From Sialis fuliginosa (lineage: Eukaryota > Arthropoda > Insecta > Megaloptera > Sialidae): a stretch of 64,000 nucleotides of DNA. Shown in pieces: positions 24,167 to 37,833 of the stretch. Where the stretch lies: contig OY540813.1 of the NCBI GenBank assembly GCA_961205875.1, positions 11,069,001-11,133,000 on the forward strand. The letters run 5' to 3'. The notes under the pieces were generated by a model. That model was not told the DNA's origin. It saw only the letters and a list, made by a program, of their open reading frames with translations, and did no database searches. Numbering within the stretch: the stretch's first letter is position 1; the number at the start of each line of letters is the position of its first letter. The translations under genes were made by a program, and so were the position numbers.

Positions 24167-25572
24167 AATTTTAAAATATCTGACCAAGGTACCGACTGGC
24201 ACCATGCATTTTAAAGTTATTTTAGGACTCAGGTGTACGAATCTGAACATAGTTTTCGGTTGTCATATTATTTCCACTCACTTCCTGCTAGTGTATCTAG
24301 GATGTTTAATATGAAAGTTAAAAACAAAATACAATTGACTACTTTGAAATTTAGTTTCATAGCGACATTTCACCTATGACACGTCGTTATATTTGTCCAA
24401 AGGCTACTACAACACTTTTGATTGTCCAGAGCTTTAAAAACTAAACGATGCATAACTTTTAGTCGTTACTATTGATAAAATGAAGTACGTAAATATTGTG
24501 GAACAAAACAGTAATAATAGCTACGAGATATTTTATACATATATTATGTAATATTTTAAATTAAAGTATCAAAACAAAGGATAGTCGCAGACGAAGGATG
24601 AGACCCGAGTACGTTAGAGGTAATATTGAATAATAATAATTTAAGAATTATTTACTTATCAACATTTAAAACAATTACATTGAAATATATTATGAAAATG
24701 GATAAGATAAAAGTTAATATTAAAAAAATAATTTAACATATAATCAATCAGTATCTAAGTGTGGCATAATTTTGAGTTGGGGAGCGTAGCGCCCATGGGC
24801 AAGAACCTAGTGTTAATATATATGTAAATAATTTCAGTACATATAATATAATAACAACCTGTTACCCACGTCCAGTTTGATTTCTAAGAATCTACGTTAC
24901 ATTTAGAATAATATTTGACCATATTCCAGAATGTCTAGCAGCAATTTGCATTTTCCTGGAATCCTGACTCCATTATGGGGTTACAACGTGCAAGAAATAT
25001 AATAATAACACGGTCCGATTATTCATCCCGCAAAATGAAATTGTGTGATGTTAATTTTCTATGTTGGGATCAGTGGTGCACAAAGAACATTTTTCAGAGG
25101 TTCGTTTAAGAATAAAACAGCGTTTCTTGATTTAATTCTTAAAGTGTTTGAACAATTCGTTTAGGTAAATTCATCTATATTCTTTGATGTTTTGAGTTTT
25201 CTCTGTATCAAATAAATTTAATTTTATTATACAAATGTTACTGACATATACATATTTCATAAAAAAATATTTTCACTTTTTCATCGCTATGTTCTCATAT
25301 TTTAAAAATGAAAGTAACTTTCTTTAATCTTAAAGAATTTATAAATTTCAAAATAATATATTAAATAATATAACATAGAGTGGATGTACCATTCATAGCA
25401 CTTCATGTAAGTGGAAGAAACATTTACATAATAAGATAAAGTAAATTTCTGTGTGGTTATTGAACACATTTGCAGTAAGTATGCTGCGCATGTGACATTT
25501 AACTTAATAGATTCACTTACTTTTAGATTCCCTCACATTGTTTTTCTTCATCACAATATCGAAGATACGAGA

Positions 25573-25908
25573 AGCTTTGTGATCGTTTTAGAATGAGACA
25601 AAAAAATGTTCTCCAATTTCAAAATTTTAAATTGATCTATTCGTTTCACGTCTAGACAAACACTTTTCGTTCTGTGTCTATCCGTGTGTCCGTCCGTCCG
25701 TCTGTTCCCAGAATCCTTGTCACACGCATAACTCATGAAGCATTGAACCGATATTAATGTAACTTGGTTGGATGGTTGGGTCTGACTTGAGGACGGTCCC
25801 AATCCAAAATCATCAAAATCTAGAGTACGGGGGAGGGGTGACATCCCGAAATATTTATTTTTTCAAGATATCTCAAGAACGGCACATGTTACGTGAACGT
25901 TTTATCGG
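25573..25908 (+). repeat. Interspersed repeat, 336 bp, copy 1
   Basis: Aligns in the same orientation with 48936-49257: AGCTTTGTGATCGTTTTA, GACAAACACTTT, TCTGTGTCTATCCGTGTGTC, TTGAACCGATATTAATG, AACTTGGTTGGATGGTTGGG, AAAATCATCAAAATC and TGTTACGTGAA. Both copies give related minus-strand open frames (DFDDF, then NQV.LISVQ), which reflects repeat similarity rather than a gene I can name. Confidence 0.8.
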
Positions 25909-28404
25909 TTTTTATTTAAATTGTTCAATGAAAAAATAACCGTTGGTAAATTTAGGACAAAGAAGCACTGTGCATTTACTTGGCAGATGTTTTTCTCTTT
26001 TTACCAAATTTTTACTTTTTCGACTGCTATACCTTCTTTATGAATAAAATCTCTATGTACAAATCCCCTTGAATCTGTAAAAAAATTGACAACTAACCAA
26101 TATTGAATAGGATTTTGACACTTGTAAAGTTTCGTTTGATAAGATTCAGTCAAATTGGATAGCCTATCTGTTACATTATTTGCTTTAATGTTTGGTGGGT
26201 ATTTGGTTTTGACGGGACCCTTTTGAATGCGCCAATGGTCGGGATAATTCAGTGAAAAACGAATCGCCTACTGTTGCAATATTCAATGTATTCAGAAAGG
26301 TGCTAAACCGTCACAAATAAATTCCCGTGCCAATTTTTCAAATTTACTTTCTGATCACGTACGAATAAATATCGGAATGGAAGTTTGAGAGTGGAAGGAG
26401 AAGAGTTTAGATGCTCCTGGATTCTTGCCTCCCCCCCCTCTATTCGTTTATTTCCACTTTTTTTCCTCGTAGTCATGTTTTTACGTACATTTGTGTGTTA
26501 GATGTGTATGTGTATTCTAGATGGCTAGTAATTAGAGTATTATTGTTATGGTATACGTTAAACAAGTGGTACTCAAGTTTTAAACATTGGACGTATTTTC
26601 TATTCAGTATTAAAATTTAATTAAGATCTTTGAAGAAAAAAAGTATTTTTATATGTTTTTATTTTCATCTTAAATTATATAAAAAATTTTTTAAAATAAA
26701 TTTTATAATTTAATATTAAATTTTTGTTTTTGGGGGTCAAAGTGGACTCCTCAAAAAAAAAGGTAGTGGGAAGTACATCTCCATTTGTAGTGATTTGAAA
26801 CAGAAAAATCAAATATATTTTTATTTTATACATTTGTTTCTATCGTATTATACCTAGAATTAGATATTAATATTAATATAAAACAAAATGGCGGATTTGT
26901 AAAAAAAGTTTGAAAAAATCGTGTTTTTTTCGTTGAAAATTAAGGAATAAAAGAATATTAATAAAAACAAATAATTTTAGATAATACGATAACTATCAGA
27001 CTTGTTAAAATTATAGCCCGATCGGTTGTTTAGAATTTCGTTTCTGCTTCCTACCAACTGAAAAAAGTGCTTTCGGGACGCGTTTAAAGATTTAATAACA
27101 GATTTTTCATTCATAGAAAATATGTACTCATTCTCTTCTATGTGCTATAACATCGCAAATACTTTGAATTTCGGTCTACAATTTTGACAGTATACTTTTG
27201 AAATATATTTTTGCATGTGTTTCAAAACAATGCAATTTTAATATAAATAAATATTTTAAATATCATATAAATGCTGTTACTCCAAAAATATCACTAAATA
27301 AAATTTATTCCGCTGCAAACGTTTTCTTTGTTGAGAACCGCTGTAATGATAGCAGACATAATTACAATGTTATAGTTATTGGATGCGTTAGACGGGCGTT
27401 ACTACAGGTCCCATGTTTCCAATTGCGTTTTATTATTTCTCCATTCACAAGAAATGGAATGAAGAAAGCGTTGTACGTAGAGAAATTGAAAATGATAATT
27501 TAAAAGTTACAGTACTTTTACACTATTGATCTTTTTGCGCCAAAAGTTAAAATTGTAAAGCTGAAAATGTTACACTGTACCTACATATGTGACAGGTTAG
27601 CGGATTTTACATTTTCATTTAAACAACAATAAAAATGTATCATATTTTACATTCAGTAGTATTACAATTAAATGACCACGAAATAAAAAGGTAACAGTTT
27701 TTATTATCAAAAAGTATATATAATAGAATAATTAAATTTACTTCACATTGGTTATGCAATACCATAATACACTTATAGAATAATTACTCACTGGCAATAA
27801 TAAATAACAATACAACGATTAACACTAATGTTACACATAACAATTCTAGCTTTAGAATTTAGAACCCAAAAAAACGTCACTGAATTATCGATAATAAATA
27901 AAAAATTAACACAAAAAAAAGAAAAACCAAAACACTAAGCACATTCACGACGATGGTGAGGAATAGGTAAATATGGATCCTCCTTTATTGTCGCTCGCCT
28001 AGTATTGATGTATCCATTACTGACTTAGCGAACCGATACTGACTGACTGCCATCCGGCAACCCGAAATCAAAATATCTGCTGTCAATGCCGTAATTTTTG
28101 AAATTATGCAATCCAGAGTGAATACAACTGAATACTATTTATTAAATCCCCTCTACCCGAGCTTATGTAACCCAGAGATGAAGACAATTTTTGTATAGTA
28201 GAATTGATTTGACTGCTAACAATTATAAGTGTATTTCGAATCTTTATCCTAATTTATGTTCGTTATAAACGAGCTAGCAAAATTTGCTAGCTAGCAAGCA
28301 TTTTTAAATGAGGTTTTTAACCTATCTGACAGTTATCTTTTAGTTTCATGAAGTGTTTGACAATTTTTGCGCACGCGTGGTATGTAAACACCAACGGTAT
28401 TAAA

Positions 28405-28531
28405 ACATCTGTGTTGGAATAAGTTGAAGAAACACTGCTCTAAATTCCATAGCTAATCCAGAATTATCCAGAATTAATACTCCATTTGAAAATGCTTGCT
28501 AGCTCCTTTATAATACCGGACAATAGTAAAA
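28405..28531. repeat. Interspersed repeat, copy 2 (CCATTTGAAAG family)
   Basis: Second copy of the 3650-3796 repeat, ending CTCCTTTATAATACCGGACA. About 130 bases upstream, 28270-28310, is rich in GCTAGC words, including TTTGCTAGCTAGCAAGC. These resemble the TGCTTGCTAGCTTGC part of copy 1, so the element may extend further left. Confidence 0.6.
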
Positions 28532-29368
28532 GAATAACTGGCTAATATTTTTTACTTTCTTATAAAGACATACTACCGGGTGTTCAAAATAAATCTTAAC
28601 GAATTTTTATTTAAAAATTTAGCTTTTATTTTTCATAATTTCATTTTTCATAAATTTCATTTTTAATATACCTAACAATGATTTGAAAAAATGAGAACCT
28701 ATATATATTTTTTAAGGACTTGATTCTAAATGAAAAATTAGGAAACTTGAATATTTTTAAATCGCAATGATTTAAAAAACATGTTTTTAGTAAATAAATT
28801 TATCTAATAGTTTTGTCATTTAAAATAAATAAGTTTAAATAAAAAGTACAACAAAAAGAATGTTATTTTAAATGACAAGTGTAATAAGTATTTTTTTAAA
28901 CTTAGTTTAGTAATTAACTTTTTTTTGTCGTCACATGAATTTTTGAGGAAAATTAAGAAAAAAATTAACATCTCCAAGCTTTGCCTCCTCCTGAATGATT
29001 CTAGCTATGTTAAATAGAAATATGTAAAAGTATCATTGTTATCAAATGATACCGATGAAGTCTGAAACATGACGAAACGTCTATAATAATAAATAATGTT
29101 ATATCACATATAACTATTTTATTGACATATAATGACCTAAAACCTCGAAGTCAAAATAACAATCTAGTAGATAAATTAAATTGTAATGTCCTGTAACTAT
29201 CTGCATTTAATTTCTATTAGTTTTTATCCAAAACAAAAACAATCCAAGAACGTTTTATTGAATATGCACATTTATATGAGCGCACCTGAACAGCAAGGCA
29301 CAGGGGGGGTAGCCAAAGCCATCTAGATCTGTAACAAATATTCAATCCTGTTCGCATTGGCAGAAAAC

Positions 29369-29389
29369 AGACACACACACACACACACT
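29369..29389. repeat. (AC)n microsatellite
   Basis: About ten AC units in a row, interrupted before CTCACG. Confidence 0.85.
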
Positions 29390-30249
29390 CACGCCACCGC
29401 AGCAATTCCACATAATTTGATATATTACCGCGTCGCTATCTTCGTAGATGGAAATAAGAAAAATGTTTTCCACCAATAAGCGTGCATATATATCGAAAGG
29501 AAATACATATTTTCACGAGGTTTCCGACGTCAGTTTCCTGGAATTTATTCTTCTTTGAACATCGATGTTACATTCATAGTATAGGAAATATGTTATTTCT
29601 TCTATTGCTTTTTGTTATTTTTCCATCTGGATTTATATCGATTGTATTTAAGGTTATTATATAGCAGGGAAATAAAGGAATTATATATTATATTTTTAGG
29701 AGGGTTGCCTGTTTTCTGGACGCGCTAATCGAATTTCCTTTTTATTGACGGTTAGAAGTAATGTCTTGTTTACTCAACCGAAGATAGAACACATTTTACC
29801 TTTTATGTATATTGCAAATTAATTTTTTAGTACAGTTAGGTTCTGTAACATAGTTTTTGATTATGATATTATATTTTTACATTTGATTTTGTATAATAAA
29901 AATATAAAGTACAAATAATATTGTGTCAAAAACATTTGATTATAAAAAATGATGTAAAATTAATATTTGTATTATTTATTAAGTCAATTATACCACCAAT
30001 TTTAAATACTGACATAATCAGCAATACCAAATTAGAGAAATTATATACAAAGCAGAATAAAAAAACCTTAAATAAACTATTTCCCCGTTTAAGAACAAAA
30101 CGTACATAATAATTATAATAATAATTAACACAATCATCCAAATCAGCACTGATTGGCAAAAATGTAATCTTGTACTGTAAAAATAACAGTTGGAACTTAT
30201 TGAGGAACAAAGAGATGTTTTAAAACTATTAAGATACTTGCATTCCTTA

Positions 30250-30384
30250 TGCCGTGTTTAGACCGAAAAAACAAAATAGCAACATCGTGTCTTTTTGACA
30301 AAAGTGTAACAAACCCTATACATTTTTAAATACGAAGTGTTTTAAAATACCGTGTTGCTTTTTTTTTTTGGTCAAAACACGGCA
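30250..30384. mobile_element. Short foldback MITE flanked by TTA (copy 2)
   Basis: This 135-bp copy begins TGCCGTGTTTAGACCGAAAA and ends GTCAAAACACGGCA, flanked by TTA on both sides. It shares the inner string CACGATG or CATCGTGTCTTTTTGAC with copy 1 at 3850-3950. It abuts the repeat at 30385-30780. Confidence 0.75.
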
Positions 30385-30780
30385 TTAGAGCTCGCCCGCG
30401 CCGCGCTGATACGAGTATGTTATACCCTTTGAATCAGTTTGGGATTTTGATATGTTGTTTGGGTACATACAAGGTATATTTTATGAAATAATGGTGATTG
30501 CCCTCCGAGTATAACATAGTGTTTTTTTATTTTAAAATTTGTATTAATTTTTTTCTGGTTTACTATGTACAGAGGATTATAATAATAATATGATGGAGTC
30601 ATATGTACCTCTATAATATACTACAAGCACCATAAAAATCAATAGACGATTTTTTTTCGAAAACTATAAATTTTTGGAAGTTAATATTTGGTTAGATAGA
30701 ATGTGACTTTTGAAAAAAAAATCAGCTAATTCTATGCATTTTTTCATGCTTGACCGGATATAGCCTTTGAGGTTTTGAAC
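30385..30780 (-). repeat. Interspersed repeat, copy 2, opposite orientation
   Basis: Begins with the GC-rich end CTCGCCCGCGCCGCGC and runs through GAGTATGTTATACCCTTTGA and GGGTACATACAAGGTATA to the TTTTCATGCTTGACCGGATA end. It sits directly beside the foldback MITE ending at 30384, as if that MITE had inserted at its edge. Confidence 0.75.
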
Positions 30781-31479
30781 TTATTCTAAAATCTTGCAGA
30801 GTTTCAGATGTATCGAAAAAATTGTCAATGCCCAAAAATTCCTGATTTTCAAGACCAGTTGTTAAAAAAATTTAGGTTATTTGGAAAATATATCAAATAA
30901 TTCTAATTTAAAACTAATTAAACTTTTACAATAAAATGTTAGACGAACTTCAATGCAATAAACTTAAATTGAACAAATAATCGTAAGAAGATTTGATTAA
31001 AAAAATAACACACTTGTAACAAGTACCTATTTACACTGACTTTATTAAGTTTGTAGTAGGATGTAATTCAATGAGCAAACGGTAGAGAATATTTAATTTA
31101 AATTCGATTTAAATTCAATCTGCACAATATAGGTACATACAGCGTTAACGACATCTGTCTGTGGAGTGTTTAAACATTCGCAACATTGTGTTGTTGCCTC
31201 GCGTGTGTTAAGAAAGTTGTAAAACTGTCCAAGTGGAATTTGTGAAAAGCAGATCACAGAGAAGATAATCGTTCAACTAGAAATTGTATCGCATGATACT
31301 TCGTCTGCGATAATGTCTCTTAAACTTTTATAAAACATCGAACGCCATTTTACTGATATTGGGTTAGTAACAGCCATATATGTATATAATAAGACTATAT
31401 CGCGCAATCCCCATACACTGACGCCCCTCCCTATAATTCCATAATTTAAAATTATATTGTTGACTTTAGTATTTGTCAT

Positions 31480-32025
31480 TGGTAGTCCCACCAAAACTTC
31501 GTTACCAAATTTTTCTCATATTTTTTGAGCCGGTAGTTACAGTGTTAGAAGGGGGGGGGGGGGCAAAATAAAATACTACTTTTAGCCCTCTACAGGCGCC
31601 ATTATTTAATTTAGAAAAAAAATATGGTCAAATTCTACTAATTAAGATGTACATTTTGACATGCCACACGTCTTGGTATACAATTTTTTTTTTTTTTTTG
31701 GATTTGCTTTAAAGGCCCTTACAGGCACCATTTTTGATTTAGAAAAAAAATAGAAAAAGAGTCAAATTCCGCTTGTTTGCTTATACATTTTAACGTGTAT
31801 AATTTTTTTTTTACCTAGCTTTAGCTCCTTATTGCCCCCCCTGAAAAATTATTAATTCAATAAATTTGTACATATTTTACTAGAGGGTGTCATTTTACAT
31901 GTTCAGTAAAAATTTCAAGTTTCTAGCTTATATAGTTTACGAGTTATTTAGCTTTGAGTGGAAAGGACGGACGGACGGACGACAAAATGAGATTAATAGG
32001 GTTTCTTTGGAACCCTAAAAAGGAT
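31480..32025 (+). repeat. Interspersed repeat with internal duplication and GGAACCCTAAAA tail
   Basis: Contains two similar sections of about 110 bp (31580-31680 and 31705-31800: ACAGGCGCCATTATTTAATT versus ACAGGCACCATTTTTGATTT, each followed by TTAGAAAAAAAATA and TCAAATTC). It continues with CAAGTTTCTAGCTTATATAG, a (GGAC)n run near 31969-31981 and the tail GTTTCTTTGGAACCCTAAAA. This tail type is common in lepidopteran repeats as I recall. A reverse copy lies at 58370-58735. Confidence 0.7.
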
Positions 32026-33458
32026 TTTTAATGTGTTTAAACGATTATTTTAGGGAACCGTACAGCATTGCTGAGTGTAATTTTATTTATTTTTTTGTAA
32101 TTGACGTATTGTTATATAAATGTTTTGGTCAAAAACATTAAAAATATTATTATTAATTTTTTGAGAAACACGTTGATGCATGTTTCATCAAAATTAGTCC
32201 AGCAGTTTTAAGTTAATATTGTTACACATAAAACCTATTTGGAATGAATGAAGAAATTTTATATTTCACAAATTCACTTTTTTTTTTTTTTGCCCTACAG
32301 CACGTGAATTTTTTTGCACAACAATAAATAGTGCTTCGATTAGCGTATTACAGATGGGTAAAGATTTCTTGCTTGATGGTAATTATAGAAAATATTTATT
32401 GTAGAGAGTAGAAAACATTATTTTGTTTACAACGGAGCAGTTTTTTTCCTGCAGCTGCACAGTAAATTGTATAGTATGAATTATATAGTACTTTTCCTTT
32501 GAATTTTTTAGACTAATCTTTTGCAGCAGCAATTCGTTGATCTTATGTTGCCTTGAGCGTGATTTATTGAAAAATAAAAATAAAATGAAAATCGGAAATA
32601 ATTTTTTTTAATGAAATTATGGCTTTTTATTTACGAAAATTTGCGATACAAAAAAAAGAATATACAGCGAAACCAATAACACAAATCTTTTAATTTCAGT
32701 TTCTTAGAACCCAACTGCCTGACCTGTATTCGGTAACGATCGATCCGTAGCCGTTTGTATTTTTAGTGCCTCTGGCGTGAACACGTCCACCGTACCGTGC
32801 TCAGAGACACACACAAAGATCTGTAATGGTCGGTGTTATGTTTTGTGCTACCTTTCGTATACATCACACGCATCGTCCTTGTCTCGCGCTTTCACAAACC
32901 AGTCTCCTCGTGGCTATCTGTGATTAACTAACAACGATACTCTAATTGTTTGAAATTTACAGTTAAATTTGTTTTAATCATTTCTTATAGGTAAGAAAAT
33001 AAAATATAATAGCGTATTTAGGATGTACAGTCGCCTGTAGAACTCGTCTGGCACCCTAAAGGCTAGAATCGCTTACAACAGATTCCAAATTTAAAGACAA
33101 ACATCATCGGTTATCTTTTTCTATCAAGTTTAATATATTTAAAAACTAAAATTCGGAATATCAAATATTTATTGCCACAAAATTTACGTATACAATTTTC
33201 AATAGATTACATAATAATTTAATTGCACAAATATATATGAGTACTATAAACGAAGAGTAGTTCTTTATCTAGCAAATGAATTTCAAAATATCTGTCTTTG
33301 TTTGATACATGGAGAAATGATTTAAATATCATAATAATCAAATGGGAGGAGCCTACTAAGCTTGTGATAAACGAAAATGAATACAAACTGCAAGACCATT
33401 AATGCAGGTGACTGTACAAATTGTGATGGAAATGAGAGTTAAGCATTGGCAGTTAACA

Positions 33459-33703
33459 AAAACGGAGACCGTTACGGTATCATTTTCATAAAATCCAAAT
33501 GAATAGATTTCCAGCGCTTGACGGACACCGTTTTTTCTTAAATGCCAGTCTGATTGAATTCAGTAATACAGATCTTCTTTCTTACAAGCCAGCAAAGCGT
33601 TTTTTTAAACGTTCGCCGTGCCGTTTCGACGGAGCTAAAATGCCACTCATATTAAATTACATATAACAGATTTTCAAGGTCGATACGGTGACGGTCTCCG
33701 TTT
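33459..33703. mobile_element. Inverted-repeat element with AACGGAGACCGT ends
   Basis: The left end AAAACGGAGACCGTTACGGT and right end ACGGTGACGGTCTCCGTTT are reverse complements except for one position, bounding 245 bp. The interior includes CACCGTTTTTTC and GCCGTTTCGACGG, further ACGGT-like words. No clear target duplication is visible. Superfamily unknown. Confidence 0.6.
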
Positions 33704-34455
33704 CTGTTCCACAGCTTTAGAACACAACTTTTATAAAACATACTTTCTTCTCATGGCACTTTCTTATACGCTAAGTGTTCATTACAGATTAAATGGTTTG
33801 CGTGCAAATTTTTTTTTTACTTGCACAGCTAATTTACTCACTGCAAAGTTCTTTGGAGCGTAATTAATGTACCCTATAAAACTTCTGAAATTTCCAGGAA
33901 CACATCGGTACAAATTCCATATAACATTTTGGTAATATTAACAGTAGAACAAATAATTGTTAATACACGAAATATATAACATTGATTTCTATTTATCTTA
34001 TTGTTAGTCAAATTATTATATATCCTGTATATACGTAAAATATGATAAAATACAGTAATTATCATATTTTAAAGTACAGTAATGTCCAGCACATAAATGG
34101 CTGTATTGGTTAAAATAAATATCTACCTCGGGAATACGAATTGCGGCCAAGTTTTAAAAGCGATTTATTTCCCCACAACAAACTATTTTAAAGTTTGCAT
34201 AAGTTTGTTGAATAGTTTTAGATTCATGAACTGCTGACAATAAAATAGACGCTCGATATTTATTTACGATGGTAAATAAATAAAAGTGAGGCCAGTTTTT
34301 GTTCAAGTTTAAATTTATGAGAATAGATTTGGTTAGATTTAAATAAAAAAGATTTGACTTTATGATATTATGTATAGTATGTAATAAAATAAAGGGTATG
34401 CCTTTATTTAAAACTTGTGTTATTTTTGCAAATGTTGAATAATTGATTTTTAAAA

Positions 34456-35029
34456 ATAGGGAACAAATGAAATGCGCACTATTTTAAATGAAATGAGAAA
34501 TAGTGAAGGGCATTAAATAGACTATTATAACACTTAATAAACTATTACTTATAGCATTTGTAAACAATATTGAACAGTAATTTTTGTGTTCTAGTAATAG
34601 TTAAATAAATTGCTAGCGTTAAGAAAACACTTTTTGTTCATTAAAGAAATAAAATGACATAAAAAAATTGCTCCTTAAAATATCTAAATGAGTGTTAGGT
34701 TGGTGAGATTTGTACCAAATTAGCAATATCATGTATTTATGTAATATTTCGTCGGTAACGGCATATTCTTCAGGTTAACCTTATTTTATTTGGGGGCGGT
34801 AATGGACCCCCTCCCCCAATTAAAAGTTATGAAATTAAAGCAAATTAAATTATACAAAAATAATGAACGCAAAACGGAAAATGTTATTACTCAAAAAAAT
34901 TATTTTTAATGTCACAGTTTATGTTTATGCTCAAAATTCAAAATGTTATTGCTCAAATACAATATATTTAATGCTCAAAGTATATAAAATATTGCGCACT
35001 TAAATACTACCCTTAAAAATATACACTTA
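34456..35029 (+). repeat. TGCTCAAA repeat family, copy 2 (longest)
   Basis: The part from 34456 to 34620 (GGGAACAAATGAAATGCGCA, ACTATTTTAAATGAA, TAGCATTTGTAAACAATATT) matches the start of the 52466 copy. The part from 34750 matches the 14106 copy, ending TTGCGCACTTAAATACTACC. About 120 bases in between have no partner in the 52466 copy. Confidence 0.7.
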
Positions 35030-35666
35030 TGTAGTTTTATAAAAATAACAATACTAAGTTTCGAACAAAATATCAATAAATACAAACAAAAATCGAATGT
35101 TCATTCAAGAGAATAACAACGAAAGCATACGATTAAAAATATTTTAAAAATAAATATCAGAATAGTAATTTTTCATGTATGTATACTGAATGATATCGAC
35201 TATAAATCATCAAAAAATATACGAGTGAAACGTTACCCTTACATATACTCATGACAAATTTAAAATGATTTTCAATAGACTGCCTAGGGTCAAAAATGTC
35301 TAGCAGCAAAAAAAAACTGTTTGCAATCAAAATCTGTACAACGGAGTACGCTCTCAGACATACTTACTAGAATCGGATCGCACGTCGTTGTCAGTTCTGT
35401 GGTGTAAACTGGAAGGAATTGAGGGGGCAGGGACGGATAAGGATAGAATGTGAAGTGAAAGAAAGAGAAAAAAAGGACGAACTTGATCGTAAAATGTTTT
35501 CGTAACCAGTAAGCTACTTTTAAAAGCTCCGTGAACTAATACTAAAACGGAAAGCCGCTGTCTCTTGCATTAATCAGTTGACATGTTGTTGCTTACATAT
35601 ACCGTTCAGATGTCAAAGCCAGTAACTTTACCATTTGTCTGTCATGCTATTTTGGTTAGTGAAATA

Positions 35667-35995
35667 CAGGTACTCCTCGACTTACGCGATTTGAAAATAA
35701 GTATTTTATTTTATTTCGTGGCGCTTTGTATCCCTGCGGCCATTGTTCCAACTGAGATTGTCAAACACCTAACCATTTTCTTATCCCCTCCTTGTCTATA
35801 TGTTCAAAGTTTAGTTGGCATGACAGGGAATTTTTATATTTTTTTGGGGTTTTTACTGAGTTCGTGCATTTTGTTTACAATTTTAAACATTTTTCTCTGC
35901 AGCGTTCACTTGTTTTATAAATCTGATTGTTATATTTTTTGCTACAGTAAGTCCTCGACTTACACGATTTTTCGACTTACATGAAAATCTTTGGT
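35667..35995 (+). repeat. Repeat with two CTCGACTTAC ends
   Basis: ACAGGTACTCCTCGACTTAC at the left and ACAGTAAGTCCTCGACTTAC at 35944-35963 are near-identical direct repeats about 275 bases apart, both followed by CGATTT-like sequence. The right unit continues TTTCGACTTACATG. The open frame 35583-35984 crosses them and has no recognisable product. Two related insertions or a transposon end duplicated in direct orientation are possible. Confidence 0.45.
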
Positions 35996-37545
35996 ACAAA
36001 TATCGTCAATTTCATAAAAATTTGACTCCTAGCAGCTAGCGATAATGCAAATTCTTTTAAATACCGGGCATAAATGTATCTGTACTTTAAGTTTAAATGC
36101 AAGTACTAATGATTTCGTTTATTTAAAACAATTACTCCTAACACAGCAACACACGAAGAAATAGAAACTAAAATGTATATCTGAAGAACACGAACGGACA
36201 TAAAGTCTATATAAAATAATAATTCGAAGCTCTTCAATTGTAATATTAGGTACAATAAAGAGACAAAAGGGTTACTTCTACATTGATATACGATGTAGGG
36301 TTCTTTGGGATGTGAGGGGACGCTATCCACTTCCGTTAAGAGCGTCTGTCGCCGGAAGCAGGTTGTTCCTCCCCTTTCACCCGAGTGTCGACCGCCTGAG
36401 GCTGACAGACATGACGTTGTACATATTTGTTTCCTTCTACCCTTGACATATTATACGTATGTTGAAACGTCGGTCATATAATATTGGAACAAATCGATTT
36501 TGTACGGTTAAAAAGAAAACGTTTACGTCGTAGAATATTTGAGTGTATTAGGAATTGGTGAAATAATGGAAGAAATGAATAGAGGTAAATTTCTGCAGTA
36601 ATCTTATCAGTGAATCGATGAAGTAATTTCAAGGCAAAAACTTTATACGAACATGTGTCTGGAAGTTATTCGTTAAAGAGCTAGATAAAATTTTTTCCCA
36701 AAATTATTTTTTTTCAGTTATTTATTTATTACTTATGAAATTTGATAATTGGATTTTTATCTAAAAGTTTCTTGTCCTTTAATTTTTCCCTAAATATATA
36801 AGATTATTTAGAACACTAAAATATTTTATTTTTATAAGTTAAACTACATCACCGACACAAATTATTCTTTCTAATTGAAAATAATTGTCTATTATCCATA
36901 ATACATACGATAAATTAATAAACAGCAATATCTTTAATAAAAACGTTTGTTGCTCCTGCAAACAAATCGGTTTAATTCAAAATCGTGTAGTGACAAATAG
37001 CCGTATTAAATACAACAAAGTGGGACGTGTGCTGGTAAGTGAGAGTAATCGTTCTAGAGGGGAGTTAAATGAAAATAGATACTAACACTCTTTGATCCGG
37101 ACATTGCAACTAATGATGCAACTTACGGAATTATTAGTCCGTGTTTTTATATACGTTGTAAGCTCCTTTTTACGTTCGCATTTGAGCCTTTTTGTTAATT
37201 TTTGACATACCTATGTATAGTATAAATACCTACAAGACCTACATTTTGTATTACATATTTTACAAGATTAGAGAAAAACAAACTAAATTCTTTTACAAGG
37301 TATCGATTTGTGTTATGCTGTAATGGTTTGAAAATCTGTGCAGGACATTAAAATGATGGCTACTAAAGATGGATGCCATAGGTTTCAAGTTAAAGTGGCT
37401 CCCTAACAAAAAAAGGTGTCTCCGAACCTCATCTATGACCACAGAAAGTGGTATATTTTAATCGAAAAGTACTATTCGGAAGAATTTTTTAGAATTAAAA
37501 TAAAATTTTTATATTAACATAGCAACTGCTTTACATTATTTCAAA

Positions 37546-37833
37546 TTTGATGATTCTTTCTTTTATATCTTTTGGGTCGTAGTATTTATTTATCATTAGC
37601 AAGTGGCTATTACTGTATGCTCGTTACTGGTTTTACTTTAAGCATTACTGGAGAGAAAACATAAACAAAATAAAAGGCTATAATTAAAAAAAAAAACTAT
37701 ATTTGCGGATTTTGGTAATTAAATTGATTAAATAAAGAGTTACTTGTTTTATTAGTAACATGAGTTAATGAAAATTATAAAAAAGCCCGTTAAATACAAA
37801 AACAGTAAACTTTGTTCTTATAGCGGCCATAAC
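37546..37833 (+). repeat. Interspersed repeat, 288 bp, copy 1
   Basis: Very similar in the same orientation to 51471-51773: TTCTTTTATATCTTTTGGGT, CATTACTGGAGAGAAAACAT, AAACAAAATAAAAGGCTATA and AATTAAATTGATTAAATAAA, ending TTATAGCGGCCATAAC or TTATAGAGGCCATAAC. No coding frame is supported. Confidence 0.8.

Noticed and set aside
29369-29389. Simple repeats as possible regulatory arrays
   Set aside because: Short AC, ATT and GGAC runs are ordinary microsatellites and carry no spacer structure; no CRISPR-like array exists in the window.
35583-35984. 133-codon open frame with hydrophobic stretches
   Set aside because: It crosses the CTCGACTTAC repeat units; hydrophobicity follows from T-rich sequence and no family is recognisable.
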